Assembly: GCA_002328295.1 (NCBI GenBank)
Contig: DCXE01000076.1
Span: forward strand, 917 to 12,408
DNA from: Candidatus Peribacter sp. UBA2144
GTDB lineage: Bacteria; Patescibacteriota; Gracilibacteria; Peribacterales; Peribacteraceae
Reading direction: 5' to 3'
Length of the DNA: 11,492 bases
In this document: positions 6,255 to 11,492 of the stretch, in pieces
How the letters are laid out: each line of letters begins with the position of its first letter
How positions within the stretch are numbered: position 1 is the first letter of the stretch
Notes under the pieces: model-generated
What the model saw: only the letters and a program-made list of their open reading frames with translations
What the model was told of the DNA's origin: nothing
The model's database searches: none
Translations under genes and position numbers: made by a program

Positions 6255-7005
6255 ACTCGGCAAAGTGCGGATAAAGTTTTCGGAAAATTAAAATCCCAAT
6301 AAAAAGCGTGGCAAAAGAAAAGGCGGAAAGGATCAACAAAGATTTAAAACCGGGTACCGTCCCGTATATCAAAACATCCCGCGAAATATCCAGAACATGA
6401 AACATCGGATTAAACATGCTTACTTTTTCGCCTTTTCCACCTTCATACAATGCGTAGAAAATTGGAGTAGCAAACCACCAGACTTTTGTAACTATTGACC
6501 ATATCTGTCCAAGGTCTCGGAAGACAAACATCAGAGCGGCAAGTGCGTAACTTACTCCTAGTGTGAAAATAAAATTCAGCAGAAGAACTATCGGGATGAA
6601 TACAACGGTAAATGATAGAACTCCGTAATACGCGGCAATTGCAAACAGGACTGCAATCTCGAAAAGATGGGAAATCAAAACATCCAAAACAGTGGAAAGA
6701 ACCAAAAGTTCTCTGCGAACCGGTAGGGATTTTATTAATCCCGCTTGTCCAAACACACAAGTTAGTGATCTGGATGTACCCATGCTAAAGAAGTTCCATA
6801 TAACAATTCCTGATAGAAGATAGAGCGGATAATGCTCAATATCTGCACCAAGTCTATGCGAGAAAACCAATAAAAGTACTACGAAAGTGAGGATTGGACC
6901 CAATAAATACCAACAAATCCCCAGATAAGTATTTGCATTGCGAATTTTGAAGCTCGCTTTGGTAGTCTGATATAGAATATTAATGCTTTGCCTCACACTC
7001 CCCAT
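6247..7005 (-). CDS. ABC-2 polysaccharide exporter, permease subunit (Wzm/KpsM/TagG-like)
   Basis: This 252-residue protein is the membrane partner of the adjoining ATPase. It has the ABC2_membrane layout: a cytoplasmic amphipathic N-terminus ending in TYLG, then about six hydrophobic segments (roughly 30-49, 61-78, 107-126, 130-160, 167-186 and 222-241). Family motifs are LGPILTFVVLLLVF, YLLSGIVIWNFFS, the coupling region ending KSLPVRRELL, and NPMFHVLDISRDVLIYG before the last helix. The ATG at 7005 has a possible AGAGG ribosome site about 10 nt upstream. It comes first in a two-gene transcript, followed by the ATPase with an 8-nt overlap. The oppositely oriented glycosyltransferase start overlaps its first 18 bases, so any promoter must lie inside that gene. 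Confidence 0.9.
   Translation of the reverse strand: MGSVRQSINILYQTTKASFKIRNANTYLGICWYLLGPILTFVVLLLVFSHRLGADIEHYPLYLLSGIVIWNFFSMGTSRSLTCVFGQAGLIKSLPVRRELLVLSTVLDVLISHLFEIAVLFAIAAYYGVLSFTVVFIPIVLLLNFIFTLGVSYALAALMFVFRDLGQIWSIVTKVWWFATPIFYALYEGGKGEKVSMFNPMFHVLDISRDVLIYGTVPGFKSLLILSAFSFATLFIGILIFRKLYPHFAEYV
6947..6976 (+). promoter_or_regulatory. Possible promoter for the DxD glycosyltransferase gene, inside the permease CDS
   Basis: TTGAAG (6947-6952) is separated by 18 nt from TATAGA (6971-6976), each 4 of 6 to consensus. Transcription would begin near 6983, only about 5 nt before the TTG start at 6988, giving a nearly leaderless mRNA. Weak matches, noted because no intergenic space exists for a promoter. 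Confidence 0.2.
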
Positions 7006-7950
7006 CTTATACTAACCTCTCTTCCCGGCAAACTGGCTGTTGTTACCACTCACTTCAATCCTGCAGGATATGAAAGAGGTCGGTGTAATTTCAACGCATT
7101 TGCCGAAGGTATGCAAAAACAGGGAGCGGATTTGTGGACTGCAGAAGTCGCATTTGGAAAAGATAAATTTTATCTGCCGTCCAACGAGAAAACAATTCAA
7201 CTGCGGACTGAAGATATAATATGGCAAAAAGAAGCAGCGCTGAATGTTTTGATTGCAAGTCTGCCAAAAGAATACGACAAAGTAGCCTGGGTGGATGCCG
7301 ATCTTATTTTTAATAATGACAATTGGTTAAATGAAACTTCTTCAATTCTGGAAGAATATCCTGCAGTGCAATGCTTCGATACCCTTCTTAGTTTGAGCCA
7401 AACAGGTAACAGCTACTCGAGAATTAAAACTTCTGTTGGTTTCTCGGTAAAAAATTCTCTTCCCGGATTCAGCAACCTTTTCTATTACCATCCCGGATGC
7501 GCATGGGCGGGGCGAAGAGACATATTTGAAAAATATAAGTTATATCACGGACATATAACAGGCGGTGGCGATTCTCTTATGACCATGGGCTTCTGTAAAT
7601 GGCACAACCACTTATACATAACAGACTATTTGAACAAACCAATGCTTAAGCACTTTAAGAAATGGGCAAACCGAATATACCCTTCCATAAGAGGAAAAAT
7701 CTCATATGTCAGTGGTTCCATTAATCACTTATGGCACGGCGATTACGCAAATCGCAGATATGAACAAAGAATCGAAATGTTAAAGAATAATGATTTCGAT
7801 CCACAGACTGACATCAAAATCGGAGATAATGGATTATTGCAATGGGCTACGGACAAGCCACGGCTTCATCACGCAGTTCGGGGGTATTTTTGGGAGAGGC
7901 AGGAAGAGGGTGTCCAAGGCATTTCTGAGCCTGTTTCAGCCACTGCGTAG
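6988..7950 (+). CDS. Glycosyltransferase with GT-A-like DxD motif
   Basis: The 320-residue soluble protein begins, after a short leader, with KLAVVTTHFNPAGYERGRCNF, a GT-A-like first strand. The metal/nucleotide-sugar motif is WVDADLIF with Asp103-x-Asp105. Later come GCAWAGRRDIF (170-180), GGGDSLM (192-198) and HLWHGD (247-252), the last plausibly supplying a metal-binding His. These fit a family 2-like transferase that adds sugars to a glycan before export, consistent with the exporter and sulfotransferase beside it. Start choice is uncertain: TTG 6988 is the only usual start codon before LAVVTTHF, after a stop at 6973-6975, and it overlaps the divergent permease by 18 bp. The last 34 codons overlap the convergent sulfotransferase gene. 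Class is likely; the sugar is unknown. Confidence 0.8.
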   Translation: MPHTPHLILTSLPGKLAVVTTHFNPAGYERGRCNFNAFAEGMQKQGADLWTAEVAFGKDKFYLPSNEKTIQLRTEDIIWQKEAALNVLIASLPKEYDKVAWVDADLIFNNDNWLNETSSILEEYPAVQCFDTLLSLSQTGNSYSRIKTSVGFSVKNSLPGFSNLFYYHPGCAWAGRRDIFEKYKLYHGHITGGGDSLMTMGFCKWHNHLYITDYLNKPMLKHFKKWANRIYPSIRGKISYVSGSINHLWHGDYANRRYEQRIEMLKNNDFDPQTDIKIGDNGLLQWATDKPRLHHAVRGYFWERQEEGVQGISEPVSATA

Positions 7951-8776
7951 CGAAACCACCGAATCTTTTATGCAAATGCTCCAAATCTTCCAGATACATC
8001 TGGGAAAGATATTTTCTGATTTTTTTCGGCATTTCAATTCCTGGACCGGACATAATAACTTGGCGGGACAAATGAGTATGAATATGTTTCGAATCCACTC
8101 TGATTCCAAGAAAATTAAATATTGACATCAGCAAATCATCTGGATCCAAAGTGATTTTCTCAAAGAAATCTATAAAAAATCTTTCTTCTGGAAAAACTTG
8201 CATCCATCTATCCAGGCTTTGAATATAAGCACCGAGAGAACGCTGAAAGGATCCTTCCAGATACGACATAAGTTCATCTTCGTCCAGTGGATCGACTGAC
8301 TTTCCCCAGACCTTAAACATTGTAAATACAGATGACCATGCACGATCTACAGGATTGCGCAGTAGATAAATGATTTTTAAATCAGGCATTATTTTTTTTA
8401 TATGCATAATAGTTTCCAGATTAAGCGCGGCATATTCCGGCGTTGCTTCTCCGGCAATTTGATTACTCTTCGGCCTGAATCTGGATGCATACCACTCATC
8501 ATTCATTCGCCCAAAAAGACATCTGTACTTTCTGCGAATGTTCTTGTATTTGAGACCAAGCCTAGTATGCATTCTTAAAAAATACCTCCATCTCCAATTT
8601 CTTTTGTCAAAAAGGCGTGCAAAAAGCGAAGTTGGAACCCTCTCTTCAATAATATTGAAATAATGCAGTTCTTTTACTGCCGGCATATGCACCTGTGGAT
8701 GGTGTCTTAAGTTTACACTAAGCCATGTCGTACCCGATTTTTGGGCGCCGATTATGAGGAAGTCAGGATATGGCAC
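7847..8776 (-). CDS. PAPS-dependent sulfotransferase (NDST-like, Sulfotransfer_1)
   Basis: The enzyme should move sulfate from 3'-phosphoadenylylsulfate to a carbohydrate hydroxyl or amine. In 309 residues it shows the 5'-phosphosulfate loop FLIIGAQKSGTTWL (6-19), with Lys13 in the position of the catalytic lysine of heparan N-sulfotransferases, and KELHYF at 35-40. AGEATPEY (108-115) and the 3'-phosphate site LLRNPVDRAWS (138-148), with Arg140 and Ser148, follow. The start is GTG 8776, the only usual start before the conserved motif. The last ~35 residues are encoded in the overlap with the convergent glycosyltransferase gene and look non-conserved (proline- and polar-rich). In context it probably sulfates the exported glycan. 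No PAPS-synthesis gene is visible here. Confidence 0.9.
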   Translation of the reverse strand: MPYPDFLIIGAQKSGTTWLSVNLRHHPQVHMPAVKELHYFNIIEERVPTSLFARLFDKRNWRWRYFLRMHTRLGLKYKNIRRKYRCLFGRMNDEWYASRFRPKSNQIAGEATPEYAALNLETIMHIKKIMPDLKIIYLLRNPVDRAWSSVFTMFKVWGKSVDPLDEDELMSYLEGSFQRSLGAYIQSLDRWMQVFPEERFFIDFFEKITLDPDDLLMSIFNFLGIRVDSKHIHTHLSRQVIMSGPGIEMPKKIRKYLSQMYLEDLEHLHKRFGGFATQWLKQAQKCLGHPLPASPKNTPELRDEAVACP

Positions 8777-8795
8777 AATAAACAGGTGCTATGCT

Positions 8796-8808
8796 ACATA
8801 TAATATGT
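8796..8808. promoter_or_regulatory. Symmetric -10 element between divergent lysS and sulfotransferase genes
   Basis: Bases 8796-8808 form a perfect palindrome, ACATAT and ATATGT around one A. On the plus strand it contains consensus TATAAT (8799-8804); on the minus strand it contains TATTAT (8805-8800). A start near 8811 would give lysS a leader of about 32 nt to ATG 8843. A start near 8793 on the minus strand would lie about 17 nt before the sulfotransferase GTG. No convincing -35 box was found for either direction. Confidence 0.5.
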
Positions 8809-8842
8809 GGAATATAGAATAAATAAACGATATGCTTTACAT

Positions 8843-10939
8843 ATGGATGAATTTCGCCTGAAAAAAGCCCAGCAAATCCGCGACCAAGGCGGTCAGCCAT
8901 ACATGCCAAACTTCAAACGTACAAAAATGCTTGCAGATGCCAAGGAGCTTAAAAAAGGTAAATCCTGTTCTATTGCTGGCAAAGTAATGTTATTCAGGCA
9001 AATGGGGAAAATGACTTTTGCGACTCTTCAAGATTATACGGGAAGAATGCAGATTGCATTTAAGGAGGATGAAATCGGAGAAAAGGAGTATGAGCGCGCT
9101 ATCTCCCTGATTGACTTGGGAGACGTTGTTGGCGTAAAGGGCGAATATTTTGAAACTAAAAAGGGTGAACCGACAATACTTGTAAAAAAATGGTCTCTTC
9201 TTACAAAGGCCTTGCGTCCGCCTCCGGAAAAGTGGCACGGAATTGCAAATCAGGAAACAGCATGGAGACAAAGGTATCTGGACCTGATGAGCAATAATGA
9301 AACGATGAAACGTTTTATATTTAGAAGTCTGTTTATAAAGAAACTAAGGGAGTTTTATTGGAAGAATGATTTTATCGAAGTTGAAACTCCAACACTGACA
9401 AATACTGCTTCGGGTGCGTTGGCCACTCCATTCGTAACCCATCATGAAGCTTATGATATGGATGTGTTCTTGAGAATTGCAGCCGGTGAAACTTTTCAGA
9501 AGGAATGCTTGGTTGGAGGTTTTGACAGGACATTTGAAGTTGCAAGATGTTTTCGGAATGAAGGATTGGATCCTTCCCATTTGCAGGACTTTACGATGGT
9601 CGAACACTACTCGGCATATTGGGATTATGAGGATAATATGAAGTTCACGGAAAAAATGCTTTCAACTTTGATCAAAGATTTGATGAGTTCAACAAAAATC
9701 AAAATTCCCGATCGAGACGGAAAGCTGGTTGAAGTAGATTTCAAACCACCATGGCCAAGAGTTAGCATTGCCGAAGTTATTAAGCGGGATTGTGGTATCG
9801 ATATCAACTCGACTAAGACTGCTGACGAACTCAGATCAGCAATTAAAAGCAAAAAGATAAGACTTGAAGTTGACATCGATATTCTTGGGCTTGGAAATCT
9901 GATCGATCAGTTATACAAGAAAGTCAGCCGTCCAAAGATTAATCAACCGACATTCCTGACTAACCATCCTGTCGAGTTGTCTCCGCTATCCAGAAGGAAT
10001 GATGAAAATCCGGATGTAACTGATAGATTCCAGCTTGTAGTATGCGGGTGGGAAATTGTGAATGCTTATTCAGAGATTGTTGATCCGGTTGATCAGGCTA
10101 ACAGGTTCGAGGTGCAAAGTTCTGCAAAAGAAAAAGGTGATAGCGAGGCGCATGGAAAGGACGATGAATTTGTAAAGGCTCTTGAATATGGTTGTCCGCC
10201 CTGTTCTGGTCTTGGAATGGGAATTGATAGGATCGTCGCATTGCTGACCCAGCAGACAAACATAAGAGAAGTTGTTCTGTTTCCTCTTTTGAAACCTGAG
10301 GTCGATGACTCTGAAAAAAAAACTGCTAGTAAACCATCAAAAAAAGATAAGAAATTGCTTCAACATGCTCAGTACGGTCACTTACTTCCCGCTGCACATG
10401 GACTGTTGGAAGAACATGCAGACAAAATTAAGGAGCACTTGATTGCAACCGGTGCTGTGATGGAAGTATTTGCAAAGAAATTTGGAGGGGATCCGGATAC
10501 ATGGAGAGTTGTGGGGATGTTGCATGATCTGGACTGGGATCATCTGGAAAAAGATATGGAAGAACATTGCGGACAAACTTTGGACGAACTTATTGGTGAG
10601 ATTGAGAATAAGGATGAGCTACTGGCTGACATTCGATCACATTACGCAGAAAAATACGGAGGTGAGCATCCCCTTGAGTCACAGCTTAGAAAAACTTTGT
10701 ACTGCGTTGATGAACTGACAGGATTTATTATTGCGGTAACACTCGTCAGGCCAAGCAAGAAGCTTGAAGATGTGAAAGTAAAAAGTGTGACCAAGAAAAT
10801 GAAAGACAAAGCTTTTGCCGCTCAAGTAGATCGCGCACAGATAAGGAAATGCGAGGAGCTACTGGGAATTGAACTAAATGAGTTTGTTGAAATTACGCTG
10901 AACGCAATGAAGGAGATCTCTGATGAGATTGGGCTTTAA
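8843..10939 (+). CDS. lysS: Lysyl-tRNA synthetase (class II) fused to a C-terminal HD-superfamily hydrolase domain
   Basis: The N-terminal ~486 residues are a class II LysRS that charges tRNA-Lys. They comprise an OB-fold anticodon domain (CSIAGKVMLFRQMGKMTFATLQD, about 42-65), motif 1 (DFIEVETPTLTNTASGALATPF), motif 2 (RCFRNEGLDPSHLQDFTMVEHYSAY, from about 234) and motif 3 (GLGMGIDRIVALL, about 455-467). A lysine/serine linker (487-505) leads to a ~190-residue HD domain like stand-alone COG2316 proteins. Candidate metal ligands are His532, His561-Asp562 (LHDLDWD), His575, His600 and Asp623, and it keeps ELTGFIIAVTLVRPSKKL. Total is 698 residues against about 500 for ordinary LysRS. ATG 8843 is chosen over GTG 8807 because a consensus TATAAT (8799-8804) would start transcription after 8807. 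The frame is intact throughout. The HD substrate is unknown. Confidence 0.93.
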   Translation: MDEFRLKKAQQIRDQGGQPYMPNFKRTKMLADAKELKKGKSCSIAGKVMLFRQMGKMTFATLQDYTGRMQIAFKEDEIGEKEYERAISLIDLGDVVGVKGEYFETKKGEPTILVKKWSLLTKALRPPPEKWHGIANQETAWRQRYLDLMSNNETMKRFIFRSLFIKKLREFYWKNDFIEVETPTLTNTASGALATPFVTHHEAYDMDVFLRIAAGETFQKECLVGGFDRTFEVARCFRNEGLDPSHLQDFTMVEHYSAYWDYEDNMKFTEKMLSTLIKDLMSSTKIKIPDRDGKLVEVDFKPPWPRVSIAEVIKRDCGIDINSTKTADELRSAIKSKKIRLEVDIDILGLGNLIDQLYKKVSRPKINQPTFLTNHPVELSPLSRRNDENPDVTDRFQLVVCGWEIVNAYSEIVDPVDQANRFEVQSSAKEKGDSEAHGKDDEFVKALEYGCPPCSGLGMGIDRIVALLTQQTNIREVVLFPLLKPEVDDSEKKTASKPSKKDKKLLQHAQYGHLLPAAHGLLEEHADKIKEHLIATGAVMEVFAKKFGGDPDTWRVVGMLHDLDWDHLEKDMEEHCGQTLDELIGEIENKDELLADIRSHYAEKYGGEHPLESQLRKTLYCVDELTGFIIAVTLVRPSKKLEDVKVKSVTKKMKDKAFAAQVDRAQIRKCEELLGIELNEFVEITLNAMKEISDEIGL

Positions 10940-11492
10940 TAAAATATGCCTGACTTTTATTATCCGTATAATCCTCACATGGAGGAATTACGATAAATTC
11001 TTCCGGTTTATCCGCAAAGAATCTTTCGACTGCCGGAGCAATGCCGGGAAGCTGAGGATGATGATAATCGTCAATAACTACAACGGCACCGGGGCTTAAG
11101 CGCGGATAAATGGAATTAAGTGCGTGCAAAGTTGGCTTATAAAAATCAACATCAATGTATGCAAAGGCGATTTTTTCCGGAAGTTCCTCCGGCATTGTAT
11201 TCTCAATCCATCCTTCATGAATAATCGGAAGTTCACCGTCTGTCATATTTCTAAAAACACATTTATATTTCCCTTTTTTAACAGCAAGATCGCCTTCACT
11301 CAGCATATTATCTTCGCCATCTTCTATTGAAGGGGCGGGCATACCTTTAAAAGAGTCGTAAACATGAAATTCTTTTTTGCAATTTAAATGTCTCATCACG
11401 CGTGCAATAAACGCGGACGTGTGCCCTTCAGCCACTCCAACTTCCAGAATAGCTCCGGATACCTTTCGCTTAATAACCTGACGAAGAAGCCT
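10893..11492 (-). CDS. TylF/MycF-type O-methyltransferase, 5' end beyond window
   Basis: The frame is open from the right edge (11492) to TAA at 10895-10893, giving 199 residues of a class I SAM methyltransferase. Visible motifs are ILEVGVAEGHTSAFIA (SAM-binding motif I), YDSFKGMPAP, IHEGWIENTMPEELPEKIAFAYIDVDFYKPTLHAL and LSPGAVVVIDDYHHPQLPGI. The IDVD and IDDY aspartates match the metal-binding residues of sugar O-methyltransferases of the macrocin/mycinamicin type. About 50 N-terminal residues are probably missing; an internal GTG at 11435 falls inside motif I and is not the start. The final 16 codons, including the stop, overlap the convergent lysS gene by 47 bp. Near the glycan genes it plausibly methylates a sugar hydroxyl. 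Family confidence is good; the substrate is inferred. Confidence 0.87.
   Translation of the reverse strand, partial: RLLRQVIKRKVSGAILEVGVAEGHTSAFIARVMRHLNCKKEFHVYDSFKGMPAPSIEDGEDNMLSEGDLAVKKGKYKCVFRNMTDGELPIIHEGWIENTMPEELPEKIAFAYIDVDFYKPTLHALNSIYPRLSPGAVVVIDDYHHPQLPGIAPAVERFFADKPEEFIVIPPCEDYTDNKSQAYFIKAQSHQRSPSLRSA

Noticed and set aside
6255..6263. TTG 6263 as the start of the ABC ATPase
   Set aside because: It adds only three residues, while ATG 6254 is three codons downstream and gives a short 8-nt overlap with the permease stop typical of coupled genes.
8807..8842. GTG 8807 as the lysS start, adding 12 residues
   Set aside because: It lies immediately after the TATAAT at 8799-8804, before the expected transcription start, and the added residues do not resemble a LysRS N-terminus. 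ATG 8843 is preferred.

Overview
The window looks like a piece of a small, compact bacterial genome, most likely from the Candidate Phyla Radiation (Patescibacteria). The reasons are a cysteine-rich CxxC protein of a type I associate with CPR genomes, very tight packing with overlapping convergent genes, few recognisable Shine-Dalgarno sequences, several GTG/TTG starts, and a divergent lysyl-tRNA synthetase. The lineage is inferred from protein resemblance and layout only. TAA, TGA and TAG all appear as stops, so nothing requires a recoded genetic code.

Left edge (1-1863): the start of a ribosomal protein operon reads leftward, rplC (L3) then rplD (L4, cut by the edge). They are coupled by a TAATG overlap. 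rpsJ, which normally precedes rplC, is absent. In its place is a ~490 bp non-coding stretch with two candidate sigma70-type promoters facing rplC, a hairpin-rich leader of about 175 nt, and a G-rich tract with G-quadruplex potential. A divergent gene follows.

Middle (1864-5524): on the plus strand lie a 555-residue protein with about 37 cysteines in CxxC zinc-ribbon-like repeats, a small SAM methyltransferase 8 nt downstream, a spacer with a perfect 10-bp-arm palindrome, and a polytopic GT-C-like membrane glycosyltransferase. That last reading frame carries an in-frame TAG followed by 31 coding-looking codons.

Glycan export block (5517-8776): an ABC-2 type polysaccharide exporter (ATPase and permease, minus strand, overlapping by 8 nt) is divergent from a DxD glycosyltransferase. 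That gene converges on, and overlaps by 104 bp, an NDST-like sulfotransferase. Together with the GT-C protein, the small methyltransferase and the TylF-like methyltransferase at the right edge, this reads as a locus for making, decorating (methylation, sulfation) and exporting a surface glycan.

Right part (8777-11492): lysS sits inside this block, divergent from the sulfotransferase across a 66-bp gap with a symmetric -10 element. Its product is a fusion of class II LysRS to a C-terminal HD-superfamily hydrolase domain of the COG2316 type. The window ends in a TylF/MycF-type O-methyltransferase gene on the minus strand that overlaps the lysS 3' end by 47 bp and lacks its 5' end. No tRNA, rRNA, CRISPR array or intact mobile element was seen.
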